Of a stretch of DNA of 64,000 bases, positions 1-8,501 are shown piece by piece. The position numbers were made by a program, and so were the translations under genes. Location: positions 744,001 through 808,000 of the forward strand of contig NZ_JAIWNB010000001.1 in NCBI RefSeq assembly GCF_020215705.1, given 5' to 3'. The notes under the pieces are model-generated. The model was not told where the DNA came from. It saw only the letters and a list, made by a program, of their open reading frames with translations, and ran no database searches. Source of the stretch: Nonomuraea aurantiaca. Its GTDB lineage: Bacteria > Actinomycetota > Actinomycetes > Streptosporangiales > Streptosporangiaceae. Position 1 is the stretch's first letter. Each line of letters starts with the position of its first letter.

Positions 1-261
1 GCCGCCCGGGTGGCCTGCGTCAGCGTCGGCCCCGTGCCGGTGGTCGTGGACGTGGGCGGGTTGTGCGAGCGCCGTCCCGCCTCCAGCGTCGACTGGGCGG
101 GTGTGGCGCGGGCCGTACGGGAGGTGACCGAGCCGGACGACGACATCCACGCGAGCGCCGCGTACCGCCTGCATCTGGTCGGCGTCCTCGCCGAGCGGGC
201 GCTGAAGGACGCGGCCCGTGATGCGGCGGGACCGTGGGGTAGCAGCTCAGCAGGTACGTGA
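1..261 (+). CDS. FAD-binding (medium) subunit of a CO-dehydrogenase-like molybdenum hydroxylase, C-terminal fragment
   Basis: The reading frame is open from the window edge to a TGA at 259-261, so only about the last 86 residues are present. The tail (SVGPVPVVVD early, ASAAYRLHLVGVLAERAL late) matches the C-terminal domain of FAD subunits (CoxM/CutM type), which pass electrons from the 2Fe-2S subunit to FAD. The stop overlaps the GTG of the next gene (GTGA, 258-261), showing translational coupling in an M-S-L operon. The FAD-binding part lies upstream of the window. Identification rests on the tail plus the two diagnostic genes that follow. Confidence 0.8.
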   Translation, partial: AARVACVSVGPVPVVVDVGGLCERRPASSVDWAGVARAVREVTEPDDDIHASAAYRLHLVGVLAERALKDAARDAAGPWGSSSAGT

Positions 262-755
262 GGGAGGCCGGATTGGAGCGCGAGCGCGAGATCACGCTGG
301 TGGTGAACGGAGCCGCGCGGCGGGTGCGGGTGCCCGGCCGGCGGCTGCTGTCCGACTGCCTGCGCCACGACCTCGGGCTGACCGGCACGCACGTCGGGTG
401 CGAGCACGGCGTGTGCGGCTGCTGCACGGTACTGCTGGACGGCGAGCCGGTGCGGTCGTGCCTGACGTTCGCGGTGACCGTCGACGGGAGCGAGATCACC
501 ACGGTGGAGGGGCTGGCCGGGGCGGACGGCATGTCGGCGGTGCAGCGGGCGTTCGCGGAGTGCCATGGGCTGCAGTGCGGCTTCTGCACGCCGGGCTTCC
601 TGTGTACGGTGACCGCGCTGCTGCGCGACAACCCGGCGCCCACCGACGAGGAGGTGGCCGACGGCATCTCCGGCAACCTGTGCCGCTGCACCGGCTACCA
701 GAACATCGTGAAGGCCGTCCACCGGGCGGCGGAGCTGATCGCCGAGGAGACCTAG
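258..755 (+). CDS. 2Fe-2S (small) subunit of a CO-dehydrogenase-like molybdenum hydroxylase
   Basis: 165 residues, the normal length for CoxS/CutS subunits. The N-terminal plant-type ferredoxin domain carries CEHGVCGCC near residues 47-56 with a fourth cysteine in VRSC. The C-terminal four-helix domain carries CGFC (about 107) and CRCTG (about 142), the ligands of the two [2Fe-2S] clusters that link the Mo centre to FAD. The GTG start overlaps the preceding stop by 4 bp; a TTG five codons in is an alternative start. Cytoplasmic, part of a heterotrimeric oxidoreductase with the flanking genes. Confidence 0.95.
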   Translation: MREAGLEREREITLVVNGAARRVRVPGRRLLSDCLRHDLGLTGTHVGCEHGVCGCCTVLLDGEPVRSCLTFAVTVDGSEITTVEGLAGADGMSAVQRAFAECHGLQCGFCTPGFLCTVTALLRDNPAPTDEEVADGISGNLCRCTGYQNIVKAVHRAAELIAEET

Positions 756-757
756 GG

Positions 758-3133
758 ATGACCACCAGGCTGTTCGGGGAGCCGGTCCAGCGCCGGGAGG
801 ACCCCAGGCTGCTCACCGGCGGGGGCCGCTACCTCGACGACCTGGGCTCCGGCGCGCTGGCCGCGGCGTTCGTGCGCTCGCCGCACGCCCACGCCCGCGT
901 CCGCGACGTCGACGTGAGCGCCGCGCTCGACGTGGACGGCCTGGTCGCCATCTACACCTGGGAGGACCTCCCTGAGCGCGTGGGCCGGCCCCTGCCCTTG
1001 CTGATCCCGCATCCCGCGCTCACCCACGGCCGCACCGCCTACCCCCTGGCCAGGGACGTCGTCCGGCACGTGGGCGAGCCCGTGGTGATGGTCGTGGCCA
1101 GGGACCGCTACCTCGCCGAGGACGCCTGCGCGTTGATCGAGGTCGACTACGAGCCGCTCAAGCCGGTGGTGGGCATCGAGGAGGCGGTCCAGGGCGCGCA
1201 GCTCGTCCATGAGGACGTACCGGGCAATGTGGGCGCCCACCTGGTGCAGGAGGTGCCGAACGAGGCCGGCCGGAGCGCCCGTGAGGCCATCGAGGCGTCG
1301 CCGCACACGCTGAGCTTCCGGCTCGACATCGAGCGCAGCGCGAGCATGCCGCTGGAGGGCCGCGGCGTGTACGCCCGGTGGGACGGCTCCGACCTGCGCG
1401 TCTACACCAGCACGCAGACCTCGACCAGCGTCCGCATGGCCGTCGCCGCGGCCCTGAGGCTGCCCCTGCCGCACGTCGAGGTGATCGCGCCCGACGTGGG
1501 CGGCGGGTTCGGGGTGAAGATCGTGCACCCGTGGCCGGAGGAGATCCTGGTGCCGTGGGCGGCGATGCGGCTCGGCCAGGAGGTCAAGTGGACCGAGGAC
1601 CGGCGTGAGCACTTCATCTCCTCCGCCCACGAACGGGGCCAGGTGCAGCACGTCAGGGTCGGCTTCGACGACGACGGGGTGGTCAACGGGCTGGACGTGA
1701 CGATCCTGCATGATCACGGCGCCTATACGCCGTACGGGATCATCGTCCCGATCATCACCTCGACGCAGCTGCTCGGGCCGTACCGGATCGGGGCCTACCG
1801 GGTCGAGTTCTCCGCCGTCTACACCAACACCGTGCAGGTCACCCCGTACCGGGGCGCGGGACGGCCGCAGGCCGTGTTCTGCATGGAGCGGACGATGGAC
1901 AAGATCGCCCGCTACCTGGGCAAGGACCGCACCGAGGTGCGCGCGGCGAACTTCATCCGGCCCGACGAGTTCCCCTACGACCAGGGCCTGATCTTCCAGG
2001 ACGGACGCCCGCTGATCTACGACAGCGGCGACTACCCCGAGATGCTCCGCATGCTCAAGGAGCTCATCGGCTGGGACGACTTCGAGCCCGGCCGGCACCG
2101 GGGCATCGGCATCGGCTGCTACGTCGAGGGCACCGGCGTCGGCCCCTACGAGGGCGGCCACGTCCAGATCACCTCCGACGGCCGCGTCCACGTCTCCACC
2201 GGGCTCACCTCGCAGGGGCAGGGCCACGAGACGGTGTTCGCCCAGATCGCCGCCACCGAGCTGGGCGTGCCCATCGAGCGGATCTCGGTCGTCACCGGCG
2301 ACACGCGCAGGTTCGGGTACGCGGTCGGCACGTTCGCCTCCCGCGCGGCGGTGATGAGCGGCAACGCCATCGCGCTGGCCTGCCGCAAGGTGCGGGAGAA
2401 GGCGCTGCGCATCGCCGCCGACGCGCTGGAGGCCGACCCGGCCGACCTGGAGATCGCCGACGGCCTGGTGCACGTCGTGGGCACCCCGACGGCCTCGATC
2501 CCGCTGTCCACGGTCGCGGTCCTGGCCAACCCGCTGCGGTACGCCTTCGACGAGGAGGCGGCCAAGGCGACCCAGTTCTCCGGCATCTCCTCGCCCGACA
2601 AGCCGCCGGTGGCCGAGGGCGACGAGCCGGGGCTGGAGGGCCGTGACTACTACTCGCCGATCAGGTCCACCTTCGCGGCCGGGATGCACGCCGCCATCGT
2701 CGAGACCGACCCGCTGACCGCCGCGATCAAGGTCCTGCGGTACGCGGTCGTGCACGACTGCGGCCGGCTGATCAACCCGATGATCGTGGAGGGGCAGATC
2801 CACGGGGGCGTGGCCCAGGGCATCGGGGGCGCCCTGTACGAGCGGATGGTGTACGACGGGCACGGGCAGTTGCTCAACGCCTCGTTCATGGACTTCCTCA
2901 TGCCGTACGTCACGGAGATCCCGCACATCGAGACCGCCCACCTGGAGACGCCGTCGCCGCTCAACCCGCTCGGCATCAAGGGGGCGGGGGAGGCCGGGGT
3001 GATCCCGGTCTCGGCGGTGATCGCGGGGGCGATCGAGGACGCGGAGGGCATCGAGATCGACCGCATGCCGATCTCACCGTCCGAGCTGTTCGACCTCAGG
3101 AACCTCGCGCCGGACTCCCGGCCGATCACCTAA
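758..3133 (+). CDS. Molybdopterin-binding large subunit, form II CoxL-like xanthine oxidase family
   Basis: 791 residues from an ATG 2 bp after the previous stop. The frame is open upstream, but that extension only shadows the small-subunit gene. Motifs include VGGGFGVK (about 247), PYRGAGR (about 362) and GAGEAG near residue 743, which carries the catalytic glutamate of the family. The active-site loop reads PYRGAGR rather than the AYRCSFR of true (form I) CO dehydrogenases, so it lacks the cysteine that holds copper. This is therefore a form II enzyme whose substrate may be an aldehyde, purine or other heterocycle rather than CO. It completes the M-S-L operon. Confidence 0.93.
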   Translation: MTTRLFGEPVQRREDPRLLTGGGRYLDDLGSGALAAAFVRSPHAHARVRDVDVSAALDVDGLVAIYTWEDLPERVGRPLPLLIPHPALTHGRTAYPLARDVVRHVGEPVVMVVARDRYLAEDACALIEVDYEPLKPVVGIEEAVQGAQLVHEDVPGNVGAHLVQEVPNEAGRSAREAIEASPHTLSFRLDIERSASMPLEGRGVYARWDGSDLRVYTSTQTSTSVRMAVAAALRLPLPHVEVIAPDVGGGFGVKIVHPWPEEILVPWAAMRLGQEVKWTEDRREHFISSAHERGQVQHVRVGFDDDGVVNGLDVTILHDHGAYTPYGIIVPIITSTQLLGPYRIGAYRVEFSAVYTNTVQVTPYRGAGRPQAVFCMERTMDKIARYLGKDRTEVRAANFIRPDEFPYDQGLIFQDGRPLIYDSGDYPEMLRMLKELIGWDDFEPGRHRGIGIGCYVEGTGVGPYEGGHVQITSDGRVHVSTGLTSQGQGHETVFAQIAATELGVPIERISVVTGDTRRFGYAVGTFASRAAVMSGNAIALACRKVREKALRIAADALEADPADLEIADGLVHVVGTPTASIPLSTVAVLANPLRYAFDEEAAKATQFSGISSPDKPPVAEGDEPGLEGRDYYSPIRSTFAAGMHAAIVETDPLTAAIKVLRYAVVHDCGRLINPMIVEGQIHGGVAQGIGGALYERMVYDGHGQLLNASFMDFLMPYVTEIPHIETAHLETPSPLNPLGIKGAGEAGVIPVSAVIAGAIEDAEGIEIDRMPISPSELFDLRNLAPDSRPIT

Positions 3134-3145
3134 CGGGAAGTCGCC

Positions 3146-3265
3146 ATGACCGCCCGTGTCGAGGAGAAGCGATTGACTGTCTCTCGAACAGGCACGCGTG
3201 AGTTCGTGTCATCGTCACCTCGATATCCGTGCCATCGTCCACACAGTCGTCGCCGCCCACAGTAA
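3146..3265 (+). pseudogene. Possible truncated gene start after the molybdenum hydroxylase operon
   Basis: An ATG 12 bp after the large-subunit stop opens a 39-codon frame that begins MTARVEEKRL and ends at TAA. The first ten codons look like the GC-rich operon, whereas the rest has the lower GC of the following island. It may be the 5' end of another operon gene cut by insertion of the 3.2-6.7 kb island. No family was recognised; this is tentative. Confidence 0.25.
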
Positions 3266-3353
3266 GGTCTTCTTGGTCGATAGGCCCCTTTCCCGCGCTT
3301 CATAATGGTCGTAACCTCAGGAGACCGAGAAATCCATACTCCAAGAGAGCCAG
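3266..3353. other. Intergenic region at the left edge of the low-GC island
   Basis: Lower-GC, non-coding DNA before the first cupin gene. No clear -35/-10 pair or hairpin is convincing. An AGGAG (about 3319-3323) lies too far from the ATG at 3354 to be its ribosome binding site. Confidence 0.3.
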
Positions 3354-4049
3354 ATGAGCAGTGATGCGTTCCACCTTCTCAGAAGCGTTCTGAACGCGAA
3401 TTCCCCCGTCGGGGCGAGCCATGTGGCAGGTCTCATAGGTCATGATCTGCTCGCGGAAATCACTGACGTGCTACGCACGGACTCACGGTTGCGGGAATCG
3501 GTGGCGGCTCGCTCCTACGCTCATACGAATGGGTTTGACCGAATTTCCCTCTGCCAAGAGAGAGGAGGGCGCGAGGTGCGCGTTCACCTGTGGTGGATGG
3601 GGGTACCGTCCGATGAGAGCATCCACAATCATGCCTGGGACTTCAGTTCGCTCGTGCTGACCGGCTCACTGACCTTCGAGTTGCTGGATCGGGCGGCAGG
3701 CGGGGAGTCGTACGATCGCTACGCTTCGAACATGCCTTTGGGTGGCCGGGCCGGTGACTACGAATTCTCCTTGATTGGCAGGACGGCCTTTGCCGTGGCC
3801 TTCCAGGCAACTGCGGCGGCCGGCTCGTTCTACCGGCTGGACCATGACACCTATCATCGGGTGCTTGCCTCGCCGCCGTCTCAATCGCCCTTGACCGCGA
3901 CGATGGTCGTTAAGGGACCGGTGCGCCGGAGTTTCTCGCATGTGCTGGTGCCGTGTGGCACGCCAATGCCTCGCACCAAGTCGATGCGCCGACTCAGCGG
4001 CGAGGAGATCGTGCAGAAGCTCGACCTGCTGCTTAGCGAGCTGAAGTAG
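3354..4049 (+). CDS. Cupin-fold protein of unknown function (cysteine-dioxygenase-like HxH signature)
   Basis: 231 residues, no signal peptide or membrane segment. The middle has a cupin-like core: VHLWWMGVPSDESIHNHAWD, followed by SLVLTGSLTFEL, then a second histidine region in DTYHRV. An H-x-H plus distal histidine is the usual non-haem iron triad of thiol dioxygenases and related cupins. The metal role is inferred. Base composition is clearly poorer in GC than the flanks. It converges with another cupin gene, with only 3 bp between the stops. Function unknown. Confidence 0.6.
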   Translation: MSSDAFHLLRSVLNANSPVGASHVAGLIGHDLLAEITDVLRTDSRLRESVAARSYAHTNGFDRISLCQERGGREVRVHLWWMGVPSDESIHNHAWDFSSLVLTGSLTFELLDRAAGGESYDRYASNMPLGGRAGDYEFSLIGRTAFAVAFQATAAAGSFYRLDHDTYHRVLASPPSQSPLTATMVVKGPVRRSFSHVLVPCGTPMPRTKSMRRLSGEEIVQKLDLLLSELK

Positions 4050-4052
4050 CGA

Positions 4053-4406
4053 TCATCGGTCGTCCACGACCTGTTCCTGCCCGGATTCCCACGGCGGTGT
4101 GGAGGAGAGCAGCATCCGCAGCCCTGAGCCTTCATAGCTGAATTTCGCACCCTTGGGGACGGTGACGAGATCACCCTGACCGCAGTGCTCCTTGCGATCC
4201 TCGATGAGGAACGTCCCCTCGCCGTCCAGGATGTAGTAAACGAAATCACACTCAAGCTGCCTGAGCCACGCAGGAAGGCGTCCGTCGATCTCCACAATGA
4301 GATGACTGCTGCTCCTCAGATGGCCGTTCGGCTCGAAGAGCTTGCCCCGATGCCCGAGCTTCTCAAAGCTCCAATCCCGAGGCTCGGAGAACACGTAGAA
4401 GCTCAC
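4053..4406 (-). CDS. Small single-domain cupin
   Basis: 117 residues from GTG at 4406, preceded by GGAAGG in good position. The sequence has the pattern of a sugar-isomerase or sensor-type cupin: ECDFVYYILDGEGTFLIED, then GQGDLVTVPKGAKF, then the end strand LRMLLSSTPPW. The first cupin motif lacks a clear HxH, so metal binding is doubtful. It lies downstream of and in the same direction as the alpha-toroid gene, suggesting co-transcription. Part of the low-GC island. Confidence 0.65.
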   Translation of the reverse strand: MSFYVFSEPRDWSFEKLGHRGKLFEPNGHLRSSSHLIVEIDGRLPAWLRQLECDFVYYILDGEGTFLIEDRKEHCGQGDLVTVPKGAKFSYEGSGLRMLLSSTPPWESGQEQVVDDR

Positions 4407-4565
4407 CGCTCACCTTCCCCGGTTTGTCCGCTGATCTGCTGTCTTGTCGGTGATTACGAGTGACTGAATCATAGGCCGACACCCCATCTTTGGTGACTGG
4501 ATACTCAAAGTTGTGGCGATGGATCTAACATCATGTCACTTTCTGATCACAAGTTCAATTGGGAC
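4407..4565. other. Intergenic region between the alpha-toroid gene and the small cupin
   Basis: About 160 bp of lower-GC sequence in the island. No gene-sized reading frame with coding character and no strong hairpin. It may hold a promoter for the cupin gene, but none is convincing. Confidence 0.3.
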
Positions 4566-5828
4566 TCAAGATCGATCTCCGCCCCCTCGATGGAACCATT
4601 TTCCCAGCCAGGCGACCGCGATCGCGAGAGCGGCCCAGATCACGGAGCTGGCAAGATTTGTCCAAATTCCTGCGGAATCCAGCTTGAAACTCATCAGAAC
4701 TGACCTCAATCCGGGCGCGATGTATCCCCAGATTTCGGCAATACATAATGCGCCGAACGCGAGGTAGAGAAACGACTCGCGGGTCCAGTTTGAGAACGCG
4801 CGCAGGGACCTGACCAGTTCATTCCTCAGTCCGACTCTTTGGACGTGTCCAAGAAAGCTAGTCCTGATATCCTGCCATTTGGTGAGGGCCACCATGATCT
4901 GTGTCGTGCACCACACGAATTCGGTCGGGTCGTACTCCTCGAATAGCCAGGCGCCAGAATCGGACTGCTGATTGATCAGGTAGTGCATGGCCAGCTTGGC
5001 GGCTTCACGGCATCGCGGCTCGTCGGAGAAGTCGGCCAGGGCCAGTAGTACCCACCCGGTACCATAGTGGACGCACCTGGAGGGGACACGGTCGAGGTCG
5101 GCGGTGAACCACTCGTCATAGCTGTTCTGCCAGGATCCGTCACTGTTCTGGTGTTTGAGCAGGTATGTAACGCCATCGCGGATCCAATCGCGATCTTCTG
5201 GCACTCCGGCTATGCGCAAAGCATGTAGGACCTGCGCGGTCGTGGCCGCATTAGGCGTGGCACCGACACCTATGCCCCACCCCTTACTCTCGGGTTCCTG
5301 CATATGCCGGAGGCGAGTCACCATCTTGGCTCGGCGTTGTTCCTGACTGTCGTCTTGGAGCGCAAGGGCCCAAAGCACGAGGGCGGTGGGCAGGGTACGC
5401 GGGTTGGTGATGTCACGAGGAGTTGTCGCGGCGGCACCGTCGACATCCACACAGGCTTCGAGATAGCGGATGGCCTTCTCTACGTGTACGTCGTTGCGGC
5501 TGTCCCAGCCCATGTCATGGAGGGCGATCACCACCCAGGCCGTGGCCTCGGCCGGCGAGTACTTCATCTCCCGGGCTGGGAAGCCGCCATCCGAGTTCTG
5601 TCGGCCCTTCAGCCAGGTCGAGGCGTCGACCAGCAGCGGAGAGTTCGGATTCTCCTTCACCGCGATCAGGCCGCGAATGCCGTCCAGAGTGCCGCCCCAC
5701 TCTGTGGGATCTTCGTTCCTGTGGTGACCCCACCCGACTGCGGTGGGCGTCTTCCTATAGACGGAGCGAAGCCATGCCTCCGCCTTCTTCACTTGGCCCT
5801 GAGGGTCTGGGAGATCGATGGAGGGCAT
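4566..5828 (-). CDS. Prenyltransferase/squalene-oxidase-repeat (alpha-toroid) protein with C-terminal membrane anchor
   Basis: 420 residues from ATG at 5828 with GAGGTG 4-5 bp upstream. Residues 1-330 hold repeated alpha-hairpins with QW-like motifs (QNSDGGF, HQNSDGSW, QQSDSGAW) typical of the terpene cyclase/prenyltransferase alpha-alpha toroid. No DxDD acid motif of squalene-hopene cyclase is seen, so cyclisation is unlikely. Two hydrophobic segments near 345-375 and 388-410 end in a basic tail, giving a cytoplasmic toroid tethered to the membrane. Neighbours are a cupin and a divergent EEP phosphohydrolase. The family has many roles; a binding or scaffold role is an inference. Confidence 0.7.
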   Translation of the reverse strand: MPSIDLPDPQGQVKKAEAWLRSVYRKTPTAVGWGHHRNEDPTEWGGTLDGIRGLIAVKENPNSPLLVDASTWLKGRQNSDGGFPAREMKYSPAEATAWVVIALHDMGWDSRNDVHVEKAIRYLEACVDVDGAAATTPRDITNPRTLPTALVLWALALQDDSQEQRRAKMVTRLRHMQEPESKGWGIGVGATPNAATTAQVLHALRIAGVPEDRDWIRDGVTYLLKHQNSDGSWQNSYDEWFTADLDRVPSRCVHYGTGWVLLALADFSDEPRCREAAKLAMHYLINQQSDSGAWLFEEYDPTEFVWCTTQIMVALTKWQDIRTSFLGHVQRVGLRNELVRSLRAFSNWTRESFLYLAFGALCIAEIWGYIAPGLRSVLMSFKLDSAGIWTNLASSVIWAALAIAVAWLGKWFHRGGGDRS

Positions 5829-6018
5829 GTCACCTCAGAATGACTGGAGGGCGAGCTTCCGTACCGATATCGCAATTGGGGTGCCGAACGTCACAACGCC
5901 ATACCCGACGCTCATGTTAGAAGGGTTTCGGCTGGGTAATAGGGTCGGGTCGAACACCTCCGTACGGCCGGGCAGTCTCCGTCTGCGCCTGCCCCTTTGA
6001 AGGAAGCGAGAGCGTGCA
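5829..6018. other. Divergent intergenic region, alpha-toroid / EEP genes
   Basis: 190 bp between divergent genes of the low-GC island. It must hold at least one promoter. Candidate AT-rich elements such as GTTAGAAGGG near 5915-5925 are present, but no complete -35/-10 pair stands out. Confidence 0.35.
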
Positions 6019-6744
6019 GTGGCGCACGTTGATCGGGCTGTTGTGGAGTTCCCTGTCGTCAGAGTCGGCACGTGGAACATCCGGGAGGGTGTTTCCGCTG
6101 TTGGGGACACCGATGTAGTGGGCGAGGTGGCGACGTTGACCCGTGAGATGCGGCTGGATGTGCTGGCGCTCCAGGAGGTTCCCTTCATCGACTCCGGATC
6201 TCCGCTCCTGTCCCAGGTGGCTGAGGCGAGCGGCCTCCCCTTCGTCGCCGAGCATGTCCTGTCGGCCGCCATGCACACATCTGGACGTTCCGGTCTGGGG
6301 CTGGTCAGCAGGTTTCCTCTGGAGTCGATCGCCAGGACCGTCTTCCCCAACCCAGGGCTGAGCCTGAATGGGTCTCATTCCTTCGACAAGGGCATGCTGA
6401 CAGCGTCGCTCACAGCCGAGGGCCGCCTCATCACTGTGGCGACGCTTCACATGTTCCCCTTCCATCGCTTCGACCGCCGTGCCGAAGACGACGAGTTCGC
6501 CTATGTCTGGGAGTTCCTAGGGAAGGAGGTCTCCCGGCAGGTGCGGGGTCGGGCTTTCGTGGTCGGCGACCTGAACACCAGGCGCAGAGACCTGATTCAA
6601 GCCAAGGGCGTGCCGCTCACTTCTGCCGTGGCCGGCGATGTCGACGACATTTTGTACGGCGAGGGCGCGCGCCGGGTTTGGGGGAAAACCGTGGAAGGAT
6701 TCTCCGACCACGACCTGTGCGTGGCCGAGTTCGCTCTGGCCTGA
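6019..6744 (+). CDS. Endonuclease/exonuclease/phosphatase (EEP) family protein
   Basis: 241 residues. All EEP catalytic blocks are present in order: WNIRE (Asn), ALQEV (Glu, metal ligand), the central strand TVATLHMF, GDLNTRR (Asp/Asn) and SDHDL (terminal Asp-His). The family cleaves phosphodiester or phosphomonoester bonds of nucleic acids, phosphoinositides or sphingolipids; the substrate here cannot be told. No signal peptide, so probably cytoplasmic. The GTG at 6019 is the chosen start, but the first strand begins about ten residues later, so it is uncertain. Divergent from the alpha-toroid gene. Confidence 0.8.
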   Translation: MAHVDRAVVEFPVVRVGTWNIREGVSAVGDTDVVGEVATLTREMRLDVLALQEVPFIDSGSPLLSQVAEASGLPFVAEHVLSAAMHTSGRSGLGLVSRFPLESIARTVFPNPGLSLNGSHSFDKGMLTASLTAEGRLITVATLHMFPFHRFDRRAEDDEFAYVWEFLGKEVSRQVRGRAFVVGDLNTRRRDLIQAKGVPLTSAVAGDVDDILYGEGARRVWGKTVEGFSDHDLCVAEFALA

Positions 6745-6762
6745 GGCGCTTGGGGGCACGGC

Positions 6763-6782
6763 GGGTGCCAGATATGGCACCC
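6763..6782. terminator. Perfect 8-bp inverted repeat after the EEP gene
   Basis: GGGTGCCA - GATA - TGGCACCC, a perfect hairpin 18 bp after the EEP stop and just before the LRR gene. With only CTTTC following, it is a weak intrinsic terminator or a possible operator for the next gene. Confidence 0.5.
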
Positions 6783-6817
6783 CTTTCATGTCCGGGCGGC
6801 GTGCGATGATCGGCGCC

Positions 6818-7870
6818 GTGACGATCCATGACGAACTGCGCGCACCCGGCACGGGCCTGACCACGTTCCCCGGCTCGGACCCCGCCGAGCTCAGCGAAGT
6901 CCGGCTGATCGACCTGGCCTGGAACGAGCTCACCGAGCTCCCCGTCTGGCTGGGCGGCCTGACATCGCTGGTGGAGCTCCGGCTCGACGGCAACCGCCTG
7001 CGCTCGCTGCCGGACCTGGCGGGACTCACCGCGCTGAGGGCGCTGCACCTCGACGGCAACCGGCTGACCGAGGTGCCCGGCTGCCCGCCGTACCTGGAGA
7101 CGCTGTACTTGTACGGCAACGCCATCGAGAGGCTGCCCGAGCGGCTCGGCGGCGGGCTGCGGCACCTGGCGGCGGGCGGCAACCGGCTGACCGGCGTGCC
7201 CGACGCGCTGTGGAAGCTGACCCGGCTCGAATCGCTCAACCTGGCCGAGAACGCGCTCACCGACGTCCCCGCGGCGATCGGCGGCCTGACCCGGCTGCGC
7301 ATGCTCGACCTCGGGCACAACGACCTCGCCACCATCCCGCCGGAGATCGGCGACCTGGGCCTGACCGACTACCTCTACCTGAGCGACAACCGGGTCACCG
7401 AGGTGCCCGCCGCGATCGGCCGGCTCGACCGGCTCGCCTACCTCAACGTGACCGACAACCGGCTGACCGCCCTGCCCGAGGCGCTCGGCCGCATGGCGTC
7501 GCTGGTCGAGCTGCGGCTCTACAACAACCGGCTGGAGACGCTGCCCGGCTCCATCGGCGGGCTGGGCCGGCTGCGGGAGCTGCACCTGCAGGGCAACCGG
7601 CTGGCCGCGCTGCCCGACTCGATCGGCGGGCTCGGCGAGCTGCGCGTGCTCGACCTGCGGAACAACCAGCTGCGCTCGTTGCCCGGCGCCGTCGCGGGGC
7701 TGGCCCGGCTCACGCACCTGGATCTGCGCAACAACCGGCTCAGGACGCTGCCCGAGAGCCTCGGCGAGCTGCCCGCGCTGGAGAAGCTCGACCTGCGCTG
7801 GAACAAGCTCGACGGCGAGCCTGACGCGCTGCGCCGCCTGGTGGAGCGCGGCTGCGTCGTCCTGCGCTGA
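6818..7870 (+). CDS. Cytoplasmic leucine-rich-repeat protein
   Basis: About 350 residues made almost wholly of some 12-13 repeats of 23 residues with pattern LxxLxLxxNxLxxLPxxIGxL, as in bacterial LRR proteins of the plant intracellular Ras-group type. There is no signal peptide, kinase or GTPase domain. It probably acts as a protein-binding solenoid. The GTG at 6818 is the preferred start because the first repeat unit begins shortly after; ATGs at 6788 and 6806 are in frame and possible. GC returns to the normal high level here, marking the right edge of the low-GC island. Confidence 0.85.
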   Translation: MTIHDELRAPGTGLTTFPGSDPAELSEVRLIDLAWNELTELPVWLGGLTSLVELRLDGNRLRSLPDLAGLTALRALHLDGNRLTEVPGCPPYLETLYLYGNAIERLPERLGGGLRHLAAGGNRLTGVPDALWKLTRLESLNLAENALTDVPAAIGGLTRLRMLDLGHNDLATIPPEIGDLGLTDYLYLSDNRVTEVPAAIGRLDRLAYLNVTDNRLTALPEALGRMASLVELRLYNNRLETLPGSIGGLGRLRELHLQGNRLAALPDSIGGLGELRVLDLRNNQLRSLPGAVAGLARLTHLDLRNNRLRTLPESLGELPALEKLDLRWNKLDGEPDALRRLVERGCVVLR

Positions 7871-7880
7871 GGCCTCGGCT

Positions 7881-7960
7881 CTTGGGCTGAAAGCGCGGTT
7901 CTCCGGCTGAGAGCGCGGTTCTCGGGCTGAGGTCTCGGATTAATCTCGGTTTAATCTCGG
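7881..7960. repeat. 20-bp tandem repeat followed by an 11-bp repeat
   Basis: Directly after the LRR stop, GGGCTGARAGCGCGGTTCTC-type units repeat at 7881, 7901 and 7921 (period 20, last copy partial). TTAATCTCGG then occurs twice (7940-7949, 7951-7960). It is non-coding and lies just upstream of the lipoprotein gene. Confidence 0.8.
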
Positions 7961-8001
7961 CCGGAGTGAACCCCACCTCCCGGGGTTGCGTATCTCGGCA
8001 C

Positions 8002-8457
8002 ATGACGACATTTCCACGTCTGGCCGCTACTGCGCTGCTGGTCGGGCTCGTGGCCGGTTGTACGAACGCCAGCGGTTCCGTAGGAGCCGGCCAGAGCGCC
8101 GCGATGGCCGGGGGCGAGCCCATCGTGCAGAAGCCCGCCACGGTCGACAACAACGTCTACACCGTCGAGCAACTGGCCGAGAAGGTGGGTTGCACGCCGA
8201 AGATCCAGGTCGACGCCAAGGAGCTTCGTACAGGCTTCTGCAAGACCCAGGACGGCGAGTTCTTCGTGAACACGTTCGCCACCCAGGCCGGCAAGGACGC
8301 CTGGATGGACACCGCGCCCGAATACAACCCGCACCTGGTCGGCAACCGATGGACCGTGCTGTCCAGCCGCAAGGTGCTAGACGCGTTGAAGGAGCGACTC
8401 CACGGTGAGCTCCATCTCAAGGACCACAGGACCAAACAGATGCAGACTAACGGCTGA
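8002..8457 (+). CDS. Small secreted lipoprotein of unknown function
   Basis: 151 residues from ATG at 8002. A signal peptide with hydrophobic core AATALLVGLVAGC places the lipobox cysteine at about residue 20, so the product is probably a lipid-anchored protein outside the membrane. The mature part has a two-cysteine core (VGCTPKI and TGFCKT) and a compact alpha/beta pattern. No enzyme motif was recognised. TATCTC 5 bp upstream of the ATG may be a -10 element of a leaderless or near-leaderless transcript. An in-frame ATG at 7966 is upstream of the signal peptide and was rejected. Confidence 0.75.
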   Translation: MTTFPRLAATALLVGLVAGCTNASGSVGAGQSAAMAGGEPIVQKPATVDNNVYTVEQLAEKVGCTPKIQVDAKELRTGFCKTQDGEFFVNTFATQAGKDAWMDTAPEYNPHLVGNRWTVLSSRKVLDALKERLHGELHLKDHRTKQMQTNG

Positions 8458-8461
8458 CGGA

Positions 8462-8494
8462 GGGCTGGGAAGGCGGTGGGAGTCCTCCCAGCCC
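8462..8494. terminator. Convergent hairpin after the lipoprotein gene
   Basis: GGGCTGGGA (8462-8470) pairs with TCCCAGCCC (8486-8494), with a nested GGGAG/CTCCC. It sits between convergent genes and probably serves as a bidirectional terminator. Confidence 0.7.
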
Positions 8495-8501
8495 CAGCCG
8501 T

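Noticed and set aside
752..2941. 729-codon minus-strand frame opposite the Mo-hydroxylase large subunit
   Set aside because: Mirror frame of a high-GC gene; composition is Arg/Gly/Val/Asp-rich without any domain, while the plus strand has clear family motifs.
4566..5828. Squalene-hopene cyclase
   Set aside because: QW-like repeats are present, but no DxDD motif, the protein is too short, and it has two C-terminal membrane helices.
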